Positions 9,862 through 21,689 of a DNA stretch of 64,000 nucleotides are shown piece by piece (position 1 is the stretch's first letter; each line of letters starts with the position of its first letter). Origin of the DNA: Serilophus lunatus (Eukaryota; Chordata; Aves; Passeriformes; Eurylaimidae). The position numbers and the translations under genes were made by a program. The DNA lies in the NCBI GenBank assembly GCA_013399895.1, contig VXBA01002727.1:26784-90783 (forward strand), written 5' to 3'. The notes beneath the pieces were generated by a model. That model ran no database searches and was not told the origin of the DNA. It was given only the letters and a program-made list of their open reading frames with translations.

Positions 9862-11619
9862 CCATCTGATCCCTTTCTCTTCCTTAAGTTTCTTCCTCTG
9901 GGGTCAGACTGTGTCCGGCTCCTGCCACATCCCATCCAAACCCCAGAGTGTGGCAGACAGAGGACACGACATGGAGCTCAGCCCTTGTTGTCACTGTGCT
10001 CTGAGTTCCTCGGGAGGGACGGACGGGCTGTGACTCCTTATCCTTCCATCCGAGCAAAACCATGGAAAAAAGCACAGTTCTGGCTAAATGGGGTGAAGCC
10101 CAGCAGGGAAAGGTCGAGCAGAGCTCCGTGCAGAGCTCAGCAGCAGCAGCATATGATCCTGAGGAGGAGCTGGGAAAGGGATGAGCTGGAGGGAGAAGAG
10201 CTCGGCAGGGAGGAAGGTCAAGCTCTCGGCCAGGGCTGTCACACGGAATTCCAGCTGGATGTGTGGCTCCCAGCTCCCCTCCTCATCCTCATTCTCGCAG
10301 GGTGAGTGGGTGCAGCCTGGTCCCCTCTGCTGGAGCTGGGGGGTGTCACTTCTCCCTCATTCCACTGGGATGATTTTTTCCAAAGGATGGTTGGGAGCGT
10401 GGCTGGGGTGCAGGGAGTGAGTCCTGCCCACGGACAGACACATCCTGGAAGGTTTGCTGCTCCCTCAAGGAGGAATTTGCACTGGAATAGTTTGGCAGTG
10501 GCACTCACATTAATAACAGGCTGAGCTCGAGCCCTGCTGTGGAGCAGGATGGGAAGGGCTCTGTGCAGGGATGGGAGGGGGCTGGCATGTAAAACAAACT
10601 CTGGGATTACAGGATTTGCTGAATCCTTAAATGAGAAGGAGTTTGGGAAGAGGTGAGTCTGTCCCAAGCTGCTGCTGCTGCTGCCCAACCCCTCTGCTCA
10701 GCTTCCCTCTGACCCAGCCTGTGCTCCAAGGGTGGGATGAGCCCTGTGCTGGGATCCTGGATGCTCCAGCATCACTTGGAGTATCAATACCTGATCCCGA
10801 GCTCAGAAGTGGGATGCAGCAGCCCGGGATGCAGAGCAGTGGGACACAGTGGTAACACTCTTTGTAGCTGTGGTTTTACAGCTTCCCATAAACAGTCCCC
10901 TCCATCTCTCTCCATTTTTAATTACCTGGAAAATAACCCTGTTCAATTTACAGCTGATTTGAAGCCCTGAGCAAGGGCCCATAAATATTTAATGTGCTTG
11001 GAAGTGGCACCAACTGTCCGGGGCTTTTTTCCTTTCCAGGAGTTGCTTTTATTTTAACATGTTTATTCCCCCACATCTACAATTTTCTGCTCTCTCCATC
11101 CATAAAATCCAGTGGTTAAAAACAGCAAACTGCTGGCAAAGGGTTCAATCCCCACATTTTCTTGGGAGTGATGGACTGGAGCAGCTGCTCCTCTAATTGG
11201 GACAATTAGGGCAGATTCCTGAGCATCCCAAAGCTTTCCTTCCCTCACTCTGGGGAGAAGCTGGGTTAGAATCTCAGCCTGGGTTCTGGGAGGTTTAGCT
11301 AAAAAAGGGTGTTTGTACACCAGGACTTCTGCCTCTAAATTGTGGCTGAGCCTTGGACGGGGTGTCTGGAGCAGAACTGAGCCTGAAAAGTCTGCCCTGC
11401 CCTACTTAGAGAGTTAAACAAAGGACTAATGGACATTGCAGGGAAGGGGAATTTCTGTGGATGCCGTGATTTCAGTGCTGAGCTCCCAGCAGGAGCCGTG
11501 TGTGGCTTTACCTCTTGTCTCCGGAGGGAAACTCCCATTTTCTGAGCTCCCGACAGTTGCCCTGAATCCCAGATATTAAACAAACAAACGACTTTGACTC
11601 CCAGATTTCCGTGGGTTTA
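9862..11619. other. Non-coding, no gene seen
   Basis: Unique sequence. A GGTTCAATCC motif near 11147 resembles a pol III B box and has 'agtggttaa' about 30 bases upstream, but no cloverleaf forms. A CTG microsatellite lies near 10670-10684. Confidence 0.35.
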
Positions 11620-11776
11620 CCCAGGACATATTTTTGTGTGTATTAATCGCTCCAACACGGATTTTATTGTAACATAATAGATATATTTACTGCACGAGGA
11701 GTGACAGCATTTATTAATTATGCACAAGCAGGCCCAGCAAACGGATTTGTTTGCTTTGATGTCTAATGCTGCAGCC
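11620..11776. promoter_or_regulatory. AT-rich candidate conserved non-coding element
   Basis: AT-rich island inside GC-rich surroundings, with tattaatcgc, cataatagata and tttattaattatgc cores (homeodomain and POU-type sites). No repeat signature and no open frame of note. Assignment rests on composition and motif density only. Confidence 0.25.
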
Positions 11777-11956
11777 TTTTTTTTCCTGCTTGTTAAACTT
11801 AATCAAAAGCAATCAAATACGTTCCCATAAATTAGAGCAAATTAATTTCAAACAAAAGGGGAAAGTATTAGGTAGCACAAATGGAAAGGAAATTAAAAAG
11901 AATCAGCAAGATAGGAGTCAGGGTAATTTCAATATTGGCTTTGGCTACTGGTTTAC

Positions 11957-12080
11957 ATTTTGGATGGATAGGGCAGGAGTGAGAAAGGGGCAGAAATGGG
12001 AAAGGTTTAAATGCTGTGTTTGGTTTTAATTTTGGATGGATGGGGCAGGAGTGGGAAAGGGGCAGGAAGAGGAAAGGGGC
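11957..12080. repeat. 72-bp tandem duplication, two copies
   Basis: 'ttttggatggatagggcaggagtgagaaaggggcag' recurs 72 bases later with few changes. Both copies share about 50 bases, and the second is extended by a purine-rich tail. Confidence 0.8.
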
Positions 12081-12464
12081 AGCTCGGCAGCATCGGGAGT
12101 TTTGGATTCCCAGGAGGAGCCTTGCTGGCACATCCAGAGAAGGGTCAAAATCCATCCCAGCTCAGCCCAGGTTGGGAACTGGAGAGTTTTATTGCCTCTT
12201 AATCCTTGCAGGATTTGGGCTGTGATCCCCTCCCTGCAGCGTCCTGGCTGCATCCACATCCCTGTGAGCATCCCACTCCAAACCACCCCTGGTCCCTCCG
12301 TCTCCCTCTGCACCTGGATACAAACAAACCCCTTCTCCTCTTCTGGAATGTTTGGTACATCCTTAATTAAAGGTGATTTGTCCATTCCTGCCCCTCGGTG
12401 CTGGTGCTAAAGGACATTCCCAGTTCCCAGGCACCTTCTCCCATTCCGGCATTCCTGGCACGCT

Positions 12465-12670
12465 GGGCTTTATTTACATAATGCTATTGACATTTTGAGG
12501 GGAATATTATGTATGCTGCTTTAATTCACTGTTAAATTAAATTATGGGTGTTTGGGACGCAGTAATTTCTTTTGTTCTAGGAACAGATTGTTTTATATAT
12601 CTGCCCGTATTACTGAGTTATTAATTTAATGATTCCATAATAGCAGCTCATTCCTTTGGGTAATATAAAG
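12465..12670. promoter_or_regulatory. AT-rich candidate conserved non-coding element
   Basis: About 200 bases with many TAAT/ATTA cores (tttaattcactgttaaattaa, gttattaatttaatgattcc), a tttatttacataatg Fox/Pit-like start and an end at 'gggtaatataaaggg'. No repeat is seen and both neighbours are GC-rich. Composition is like known vertebrate developmental enhancers; conservation is untested. Confidence 0.3.
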
Positions 12671-13136
12671 GGAAAAGTGGGCTCTTTGCACCGCTTAGCC
12701 TGGTTTGCTTGTTCCTACATGGATTGCAGGGGGTTAGGAATAAAGATGGTGGGTTTGGCAGCATTTAGGAGCAGGACAAGGGGCTGAGCTTGCTGTCCCA
12801 CTCCTCATCCAGCACTTCCAGGGGTGCAGGATGCTGGACAGAGTCCTCACTCTCCAGGTGTCCCTTCCAGGGATGGGAGCGTGTCGTGTCCCTTTCTCAG
12901 GGTCAGGTTTTTCCATGTGCTCAGCTCCCAGATATGTGCTCAGAGCCAGGCTCTGTTTTCCAGCTGCCTGGAAAGCCCCGTGCCCGGAAGGATGCACTTG
13001 GCTCAGCCCCTTGGCTCAGAACTTCAGCTTATCCAGATGCTCCTTAAATTGACGTCACCCTGGAAGCGTGAGCGGAGTTCACCGGGATGTTGGTGTGGGA
13101 TGGGGATGGGAGGGAGGTTCACATATCACCCTCAGC

Positions 13137-13209
13137 CCTGTCCCCACCCCTGTCCCCTTCCCTGTCCCCACCCCTGTCCCCATCCCTGTCCCCATCCCTG
13201 TCCCCTGCC
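13137..13209. repeat. 12-bp minisatellite (CCTGTCCCCAYC), about 6 copies
   Basis: Short C-rich tandem array that lies 30 bases upstream of the candidate exon at 13240 and so forms part of its upstream pyrimidine-rich region. Its length may vary between individuals. Confidence 0.85.
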
Positions 13210-13239
13210 TGCTCTCACATGAGCACTTCCCTCTTCTAG

Positions 13240-13323
13240 GCAATGCAGTGGAGGAGAACCAGAAGGTGAAGACCCAGTGGCCACGGTCAGCAGATGAACC
13301 AGGTGTCTACATGGCCCAGACAG
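13240..13323 (+). CDS. Candidate 84-bp internal exon, phase 1-1, unrecognised protein
   Basis: The acceptor 'cacttccctcttctag' ends at 13239 and a CAG|GTACC donor begins at 13324. The 84 bases between them are open with a split codon at each end (phase 1-1). They encode, after the completed first residue, [20 protein letters not shown] and then GVYMAQT. This is charged, hydrophilic and not low-complexity. Symmetric phase-1 exons are typical of extracellular modular proteins and can be skipped without a frameshift, so an alternatively spliced linker is plausible. No companion exon was recognised in the 50 kb downstream, which implies very large introns or an isolated exon. I do not recognise the family. 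Confidence 0.5.
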
Positions 13324-14130
13324 GTACCAGCACTGCCCCAGCACAGGGACGGGCAGGGGGCACTGGTGGCACTGGGCTCGGGTACCTGGGCAGGGGTGAT
13401 GGAGATGGAACGATTCCCTTTAACTTCCTGCCCACGGACTGACTTAATTTGCTCCATTTATATATTTTTCCCTTTGCACCTTCCTCCGAGGGTTGTAAAG
13501 CAAACAAAAAATCCATTAATTGTTTCGTTCAAATGTATTTATTTGGCAAATCCATCTGGGTAATTTGAGTGTGCTGCCCCCCCTCCCCAGGCCCCCTGAN
13601 CCTTCCCTGTCCCTCCCTGCTCCTCCTGATCCCCACAGCCACCACAGGCCACAGCCCTTCCAGGATCCCCCAGGCCTGGCTGCATTGCTGCTTTTCCCAC
13701 AGTTTTAAGGACTCTCATCATTGCTAAGAAGTCCAGCCCGCTTTGCAAGGGGCAGAGCTCATGCCAAGTCCATCCCAGTATCCCTGGCAGCCCCCAGGGA
13801 CTGGCACCAAACCTGGTGACATTTCCGTGCTGTGCATTAAGGTCTGAGCTGCCAGAGCCGAGTGACTTCACAGGCTCTTGTGTATATATTTATATATTTA
13901 TATATTTATTTATATTTATGCTTTTATCCTCCCTGGCACCACCTGCTGTGGCGTGGGGAAAATCTGGGAAATTTTGTCCACCTACATGCTCAGAAATTGA
14001 GGAACAGGAGGAGAAGCAGCTCCTGCAAGGTTTTCTTTAAAGAAAGGACTTTGCTGAGAGGTGTGACATGGGGCCAGGGGGGGAGCAGGGGCTGCCTGGT
14101 GACACGAGGGGAAGTCACCAGCTCTGGAGG
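13324..14130. other. Presumed intron, no gene seen
   Basis: Contains a single N at 13600 in a C-rich tract and a TATATTTA microsatellite at 13881-13920. Otherwise unique. Confidence 0.35.
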
Positions 14131-14605
14131 AGTCATAGAGTCCTGGAATGGCTTGGGTGGGAAGGGACCTTAAAATCATCCAGTGCCACCCCCTGCCCTG
14201 GGCAGGGACACCTCCCACTGTCCCAGGTGGCTCCAACCTGGCCTTGGACACTCCCAGGGATGGGGCAGCCACAGCTTCTCTGGGCACCCTGTGCCAGGGC
14301 TTGCCCACCCTCCCAGGCAGGAATCCCTTCCCAATATCCCATCTCTCCCTGCCCTCTGGCAGTGGGAAGCCATTCCCTGTGTCCTGTCCTCCAGGCCCTT
14401 GTCCAAAGTCCCTCTCCAGCTCTTGGAGCCCCTTTAGGCTCTGGAGGTTCTCCCTGGAGCCTTCTCTTCTCCAAGGTGAATAACCCAACTCCTGATTCAT
14501 CCCAGGCCACTGTTGGCTTTCTGGGCTCCCTCTGCACGTGGCTGGGTCATGTGGAGCTTTGCACCCACCAATACCCCGAATCTTTCTCCTCAGGTCTGCT
14601 CTCCA
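14131..14605 (-). mobile_element. CR1 LINE 3'-end fragment, longest minus-strand copy
   Basis: Starts with the inverted tail (agtcatagagtcctggaatg) and runs through every standard block to 'ctccctggagccttctcttc'. A second part (from about 14510, 'ttggctttctgggctccctc' onward) continues after a small deletion into the reverse-transcriptase-proximal region. It is the least truncated copy in the window apart from 49745-50145. Confidence 0.9.
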
Positions 14606-15788
14606 CTGGAATGTTTGCCTTCCCTGGGCACTTGTCCCAGAGCAGCAGGTGAGGCCATTCCTCAGTGCTGATGATGTTAAGGGCAGGGATCTAGGAGGGA
14701 TGGGAGCCCTGGGAGCTGAATGGTCCTTTACAGGCTGGACTCTCAGAAGGGACTATGAAATAATCTGGGAATAATCTGGTTTGGCTGCTTTATGTGCCCT
14801 ACATGTTCCTATTTTCCCTGGCTCCCCTTGCCTGGCAGCAGAGGTGGGTGCTGGGCTGATCCCTGCCTGGAGAGGGACCTGGTCTGGATTTGCAGCTATT
14901 AAAAAATGTGGATTTCATCATTTTTGCTCCGTTGGTGAATCAGCCCTGCTGTTAAAGCGTGTGCCTTGTTTTCCAGTGGGAAACTCAAGCCAGACATGAT
15001 CAACTCCTGCCTCTTGTTATGTCTTTCTTCACTAGATTAAAGACCCTTTAATAGGCTGTATTTTCTCCCAGGAAGGTACTTACTCCAGGCAATCAAGTCA
15101 CCCCGTTGTCCTTTGATAAACGGAGCAGCCTGAGCTCTTTAAGCTCTTCCCTCAGCAGAATTTTTACCAGGAATTGTGACTTGTCTGTGCGTTTTCGCTG
15201 AATCCCTTCAGGGCTTCCCTGTTCTCCCTGAGGGTGTCTACTCCAAGGTGATTTTTGCATGGAAATATCCATCCACAGGACACCCTGGGGTGCTGGGGTG
15301 ATGCTGACCAAGGTGGGGGGTGCAGGGGGTTGATGTCACCTCAGTGTATCCCCTCTGGCTCCTTGGAACACCCGTGTGATTCCCTTTAACAGCATCAGAA
15401 GAAGGAATGAGACTGGAAAGCCCCGTCAGTGAGTGATGGGGAGATGAATTGAAGCCACTTGTGATGTAAAGATGGTTTTATGTCGGTGTCTCTCCTGCTC
15501 TCACCTGGCACAGTCTGTCTTGTATCATCTCCTGGCTCCGTGTCATTTTCCTGACCTCCAAGGGATGGGAGAAGGTTTTCACTTCCAACCACAAGGGAGA
15601 AAATGCTGCTTCCCCCCCAGGCTGGAGGGGCTTCCTCAGTGAGAAAACTGGCTGGGCTTGGGAAATTGGAAAACGAAGAGGCTGAAGTTGGGAAGGGAAT
15701 CCCAAAAGGGGGGTCTGCATCCAACTCCCACGGGAGTTTCACATTGGCATGGCCATGGTTTGATGCATTTAATGGCTTCGAGATAAAG
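14606..15788. other. Non-coding, no gene seen
   Basis: Unique sequence. Part of 15090-15200 ('cagcctgagctctttaagctc') loosely recalls an old CR1 upstream region, but too weakly to call. Confidence 0.3.
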
Positions 15789-16002
15789 GAGGGTGGATTT
15801 AGATGGGATATTGGGAAGGAATTCCTCCCTGTAAGGGTGGGGAGGCCCTGGACAAGTTCCCCAGAGAAGCTGTGGCTGCCCCATCCCTGGAAGTGTCCAA
15901 GGCCAGGATGGAGCAACCTGGGATAATTGTCCTCGCCCAGGGCAAGGGGTGGCACTGGGTGGGCTTTAATGTCCCTGCAACCCAAACCATTCCAGGATTC
16001 CA
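15789..16002 (+). mobile_element. CR1 LINE 3'-end fragment
   Basis: Starts at 'gggtggatttagatgggata', includes 'gaattcctccctgtaagggt', and ends 'ccattccaggattccat'. A short deletion removes the usual 'ggaggtgt' segment. Confidence 0.9.
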
Positions 16003-16169
16003 TTGCAGTACGGATTTATTGGGATGTAAAGCTGCACAGTGAGTTCCTGCCCGCTCCCAGCCCGAGCTCTGGGGAATTGTGGTCACTGGGAAATAGGACA
16101 AAATTGCTTAAACCCAGGAACAGCCCATTAACGGGCGTCTGGCCCCGGGTTTCCTCATGAACACAAAAC

Positions 16170-16440
16170 ATCCCCAATCAAAGCTCTCATGTTCCCAATT
16201 CTCACGAAACACTCCGGCTGCAGAGCTGCCTAAATGAGGCAGTTCAGGCATTAGAATATTTGCAAAGTGGGGCTCTCCAGCAACAGACACTTGAAATAAT
16301 CTGTTCGGGCATCGGGTGGATTCGCTCCCACCAAAGGGCCGTCAGGATGTCACAGGCACTTAATGTCAGGCGGGCGCGGCACCGACTCCTCGTTAGCTCC
16401 CGACGCCCAACAGTAAACACATTTTGCTGTTTTGCCATCT
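16170..16440. promoter_or_regulatory. Candidate regulatory island with CpGs and AT cores
   Basis: Mixed island: aaatgaggcagttcaggcat, tgaaataatctgttcgggc, cacttaatgtcaggcgggcg and cagtaaacacattttgctg (Fox-type TAAACA). CpG count is higher than in its neighbours and no repeat is seen. Assignment is by composition. Confidence 0.22.
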
Positions 16441-16818
16441 TAAGAAAAGGAAAAAAACCCTTTCTGACAGCTTGCTTAACCTTTCCCCCCTCCCTTTCTC
16501 ACTTGTAAGCGCTGACGTTCTCAGCTGAGGGCAGCTGTGAAGAGCAGAGGGCGGGGGAACGGAATGTGTCGGGTTTGTGGGGGTTTTGTGCCGTCTAAAA
16601 ATACGGAGAGTCTGGCACGTTCTGCCTTCTCCCTTGGAATTGAAACGCTGGTTGCCTGCTGCTGCAAAGGGTAACCCTAATTAAGAGGTGTCAAAGCAAG
16701 GAGGGGATGGGGTGATCAGATTTTTTGGGTTTATCCCTACTGTTGCATGGAATTTTTATTCCATTCTTCCCACCGGAACGGTGAAACTCTTTTCAGCAGC
16801 AAATCAGGCTCCATATGA

Positions 16819-17060
16819 AAGGGAATGGCTTCAAACTGCCAGAGGGCAGGGTTAGATGGGATGTTGGGAAGGAATTCCTCCCTTTGAGCTGGTGAGGGGC
16901 TGCGATGGAATGCCCAGAGAAGCTGTGGCTGCCCCATCCCTGGGAGTGTCCAAGGCCATTGGAGCAACCTGGGACAGTGGGAGGTGTCCCTGCCCAGGGC
17001 AGGGGGTGGGATGGGATGAGGTTTGGGTGCCTTCCTAGCCAAACTCTTCTGGGATTCTAT
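16819..17060 (+). mobile_element. CR1 LINE 3'-end fragment
   Basis: Starts 'gggaatggcttcaaactgcc', has 'tgggaaggaattcctccctt', an 11-base internal deletion after 'gtccaaggcca', and a degraded terminus 'cttctgggattctat'. Confidence 0.92.
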
Positions 17061-18164
17061 TTCTTGTGCCTTCGCCTGCGCCAACAAGCCACATTCCTGC
17101 CACTGGCAGGAGCACCAGGAGCCTTCGTGTCCCCTCTCCTGGGAACTCGGTGACGCACTCGCTTCCTTGTGGTGGAGAAGACCCAAAACAAAGCCAAGAC
17201 TCGTCAACTAATTGCGTTTTAAAAGCAAATAATTGCATGAGTCAAAGTGATTTACTAAATTAAGTCGTTCTGCAGGGGCTGGGGATATTGGTTTTATTTT
17301 TTTCCCATTAAATACCAAGTGTTCCTGCTGGTCCTGCTGGTGGTGTGCAGGGAGGGTGGGGATGGGGGACCTGCACCAGCTCCTGGGGGACCCCTTGCCT
17401 TGAGATTTGGATAAGATTCAGTGTTTTGGAGCTTAATCCTCCTGCTGCAGCATCCCTGGTTCCCAGATCCACTTGTCCTTGTCCCTTTCCTCGATCTCAG
17501 AGGTGCCAGATCCCAGAATTGAGGCCTCCAGATGTGCTGGCCCATGACCCCCCCTTACCCATCCATCTGACCCAGCCAGTGAGAGCTCAGACCCTTCTTG
17601 AAGTGTCTATTTTACCCTTTTTTCCCCCTTTCTGACTCCAGTGACTCATCCAGCTCCTTCAGAGAAAGCTTTTCCTTGTGGGAGCTGTAAAATCCCCGGC
17701 AATTGAGAAACGCAAAGCCTTTAAAACAAGGCTCTTCTGGCAAATGCCAGGCTGCAAATCTGGCTCTGGATTTTTTCAATTAAGCTTTTCTTTTCTTTTT
17801 CCTTTCTTTTTTTTTTTCTTTCTTTCTTTTTTTTTTTTTTTNGAATTAATTGATATTTACTTAGTGTGTCAAAATAGCTCCGGTGCGTTGGAGTTGCCTC
17901 TCGCCACGTGGCTGGAACAGGGAGCTGGGGAGGGGAGCTGTGAGTCAGAGGGAAAGGAATTAGAAGCAGCAGCTCCTGCTCAAGGCCAATTGCGTCTTGC
18001 TCGAAGAAATGGGAGGGAAGCACGTGGACTGTGGAGAAGCTGCTCCCAGGGAACATGCCCTGGTCTGCTTTTGGAGGATTTGCCTTGTTTTCCCTCTGCA
18101 GGGAGGGCAGGGGAGCTGATTCCATGGAAAAGCTGAAGGGCCCAGTTGGTGTAGGAGGCACAAT
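17061..18164. other. Non-coding; poly-T with ambiguous base
   Basis: Unique sequence with a long poly-T/C tract at 17795-17841 ended by an N at 17842, then 'gaattaattgatatttactt'. No gene recognised. Confidence 0.35.
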
Positions 18165-18346
18165 GGGCAGGCCCTGGCACAGGGTGCCCAGAGAAGCTGT
18201 GGCTGCCCCATCCCTGGGAGTGTCCAAGGCCAGGTTGGAGCAGCCTGGGACAGTGGGAGGTGTCCCTGCCCAGGGCAGGGAGTGGGATGCAGCTTTAATG
18301 GAGCTTTAATGTCCCTTCCCATCCAACCTGTTCTATGATTCCATGA
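18165..18346 (+). mobile_element. CR1 LINE 3'-end fragment
   Basis: Begins abruptly at 'gggcaggccctggcacaggg', close to the 5' start of the copies at 52165 and 57655, and ends 'ttctatgattccatgatct'. A small tandem duplication (gagctttaat) sits near the end. Confidence 0.92.
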
Positions 18347-18524
18347 TCTTCATTTCCATGGAAGATGGAGAGGGGATGGGTTGATTTGGGAGATGCTGCC
18401 AATGTGCATTTGTCCATGGATCCCATCTTGGATGGTTGGATAAGCACACACAAATATGTAAGTGTGTTTTCTCTGGTGGAATGTGGTTGCAAGTTGGATG
18501 ATTCCTCAGCAAAGCCTCTTAGAA

Positions 18525-18665
18525 ACTTGGACTACACCTAAGAGTTGTACAAAATTGCATTTAAAAGGTACTAGTTATATAAACAGATTATATTTATAGT
18601 CTATTGTTAGTATTGTACATTTTCTCAACTCTGTATTATTTGTATCTAAAAATATACAGATGAGG
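18525..18665. promoter_or_regulatory. AT-rich candidate conserved element
   Basis: About 140 bases of very AT-rich sequence (tactagttatataaacag, gtctattgttagtattgtac, ctaaaaatatacagatgagg) between GC-rich flanks, with a MEF2-like ctaaaaata. A detached 3' UTR fragment is an alternative. Confidence 0.25.
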
Positions 18666-21600
18666 ATTTGGGGTGTGGGAAGGAGGGAAGGCAGCTCCTG
18701 AGATACCTGGACCTTACAGGTGCCCCGTGGCTGCAAAGAACCCTCAGGCCCCTCATCCAGGAGCTCTGGGCATCCCTGGCAGCAGGAAAATCCAGGGATA
18801 TGTGTTTTATCAGCTTTCTCTGGCTCTGATTGCCCAGCAGAATATGAAAGCCCTAATTCCCCAGTTATGGGGTTACAGCTCTCACAATTAAAACCCTTTT
18901 TTTCTGTGCCCTGCTGCCCCCCAGCCTCCTGCTCAGCTCCCCTTTATCTCCCCTCATTTGTCATCTTTATTAGTTCTTAATCTCCCATTGGAGCTGCAGA
19001 GCTAAGAGTGGGATTAGGGGGGAGTTTAATTGGATGGTCCTCCCCGGCCTCCCCAGCATCGGATTCAATAAAAGTTTATGAAAAGATAAAAATCTCCCTG
19101 GGTTTTATAGCTCTGGACTGAACAAAAGGGATGGGAGAGGGGAACAAGATAACTTTTTCCACCTCCTATTTTATTTTTCTGGTTTAATTCCCTCCCTAGC
19201 CTGTGCCAGCTGTGTTTGAGGCTGATTAACCAGGGAAGGAAGGATTTGTGGGAGCTGTGTTATCCCTTTTGCTGAGGGTAAGCAGTAAGTGGCTGCTGCT
19301 GCTCGCCCTCTCCCTGCGATTCCCACTGACAGGAAGATGAATTGGGCTCTGGCCTGGGAGAAAATAACATTTATTTCACATTGGAAATATGCTGAACCGC
19401 TGGAGAAGCTGAGCAGGGAGGTCAGGGCTGGGGGAGCAGGGACAGGAGGGGAAGGATGTGCCCGGCGGGATGGGAAGGTGGAGATGCTGATCCCCACTTT
19501 GTTATTGCACTTTAATGAGTGCCAAGGCTCTTCCTTAACATCCCCGATGCTCTCCAGGGGCCAGGAATGTGTTGTCAGCTTGGAATTTTCACCGGGAAGG
19601 AGCAATGGGGTTGCTTTGGGAGGTTATAGAGCCTCCAGCCTCACCCATCCTGGCTGTGCCCACCCCATCCCTCTCCCCAGCACAGGGAGAGGATCCCGCT
19701 GTCCTTATCCACAGCTTCTTCCTCCAGAAGATAAGAGAGATGATTACGGGCTTTCAGAGGAAGCCCAGGGCATGGGGAGAGGATGAATGGGAGCTGATTG
19801 GGGCTGCCTGGCGCAGGGGGAAGGTGGGAATGAGTCCAGTTCCCTTGTCCTCCAGCACCAAGCCCCAAATCTCCCTCTGCCAGCTGCTCTCCCAGCCCAG
19901 CACAAAGCTGGGTGCTCTCCTTGCACCAGATCCAGGGAAAAATGGGTGATCCTGGAAGCGCCGGGAGCATGTGGAGCCGCTGGAGCCGCCTGGAAATCAC
20001 TGCAGGAAAATCGCTGCAAATTAAAGTTATGGGTAAATCTGCCCTTTTCTTGTTGGTTTTGCTTCTCTCCTTCATGATGGAAGCTGTTACTGGTAGAGAA
20101 AAAATCCAAGCTAATCTTCATTATTGCTTTCCATTAGGGTGGTAATTGTTTCCACTCCTGTTAAAAATAATCCTAGTTTTTGGGTTTGTTTTTTTTTTTC
20201 CTTGAGCCATCCAGCTCTACTTGTATTTTTTTTTTGTCTTTTGGGTTCTTATACCAACTTTTTCTTCTTCTAAAGTAACATATGAGGGAGGGGGGGAAGT
20301 GGGGGGAAGTGTGAAGAGAGAGGGCGGAACAAAAGAAGGGCACGAAAATAGAGAAATGGGGGAGAGAAAACAGAGAAATGGGCTGGCAGGGAAGGGATGA
20401 GAGATTTTGGCTTTCGCAGAGGGGTCCTGAGTGAGAGCCCCATCCTGCTGCAGGGGATGTAAGGCACCCGAAACCAGGGAAAAGGCTGTAGGTTTGGTCC
20501 TTGATCCTGCAAAGAGGAGCTCTCTGGGAATTGGGGGTGGGGAATGGGGCTGGCTTTCCCTCGGGGCTGGGGTGGATTCACTTTTTCCGTGTCTGAGCAT
20601 CCTCTCCTTGAGTTGTCATTCCTGTCCCAGTCCATCCCGGGAATCCTGTCCCCTCCAAACCCTGCTGCCGCCTTTGGGAAGCATCAGCCAGCAAAATGCA
20701 GGCGATTGCAGGCAGAGAGGAAAATCCTCTCCCTGGATTGAAGAGGACATCGATTCAGTGCCGGCTCCTCTGGGGACAGCCGAGGGAATAAAGGGACATT
20801 GTCAAATCCTTTCAGGCCCCAAATTCCGATTTCGTAAGAGTTTTACAAACCCCAACTGGCTCTGCCGCGGGCCAAATACCCCTGGAAGAGGGGCTGGGTC
20901 AGAGCAGGGCTGGGGGGGTCTGCTCTGGCAGGATCCATCTTTCACGGAGTTGAGCTTTTAAAATGTGTATTTCTATACAGAATTACTCTGTGCCTCGGTT
21001 TTCCCCTCTGCTGATTGTGCTCCCCCTTTGCCTGCCTGTTCCCCTGCTCCAGAAAATCAGATTTTTGGGCACAGCTGGAGAAACCTTGGAGCAGGAGTCC
21101 TTGGCTTGAGGTGTCTGAATTCCCCCCTTGTTCTGGGAGAAGATGCCCCCCATCTCCTCCATCCCCGCTGCTTTACTCGGGTGCCCTGTGGAGATTTTTT
21201 TCACCCCAGAAACTTATTCCAGAGGCTTTCCTGGCTGGAGAAGCTGCTCCGAGGGGAAGGTGGAAAGGAGCGGAGGTGTGTCTGCATTTCGTGCAGCTCT
21301 GCCCCCGCTCCGTAATGGCCCATTCCCAGGGAGAATGAAATGCTTTTCCCGTTCAGTGCCTCTGACCGCTCCTCGTAAGCCGGCTAAGTACTGATGCAAA
21401 AGGCAAATCCTGATTTCCCCTGCCTTGTGGTCCTTGATACGAATCTCAGCGGAGCGGAAGCATTGTCAGGCTGGATCAGCCCAGAAGCCTGTCTAGAGCC
21501 GTCCCCCGCCTCCCAAAGTCACCAGGCTCAGCTCTTTTAAAGAAAGATGCAGGGAATCAGCGCGAGAGCCAAGGCTGGTTGGACACAGGGCGCGTTTTTG

Positions 21601-21689
21601 GCTGCTCAGCTGGTTTCTGGCAAGGGAGGGGGATGCTCAGATGGTCTCGGGTGAGGCAGCGCCGTCCCGCTGAAACCTGCGCTGGTGCG
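18666..21689. other. Non-coding, no gene seen
   Basis: Unique sequence with AT-rich patches (18960-19110, 20090-20240) and a purine-rich tract at 20280-20400. No CR1 copy and no paired splice sites around a protein-like frame. Confidence 0.35.

Noticed and set aside
13240..13323. Assignment of this exon to an adhesion GPCR of the BAI (ADGRB) family as a linker before thrombospondin repeats
   Set aside because: Based only on a vague recollection of sequence. No thrombospondin-type exon was found downstream, so no gene symbol is given.
14068..14652. 194-codon plus-strand open frame
   Set aside because: Translation of the antisense of a CR1 fragment. The same peptide pieces (GHLPLSQVAPTWPWTLPGM) recur at every minus-strand or antisense CR1 copy.
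15090..15200. Old CR1 fragment on the minus strand
   Set aside because: Only a loose resemblance to the upstream CR1 region, too weak to support.
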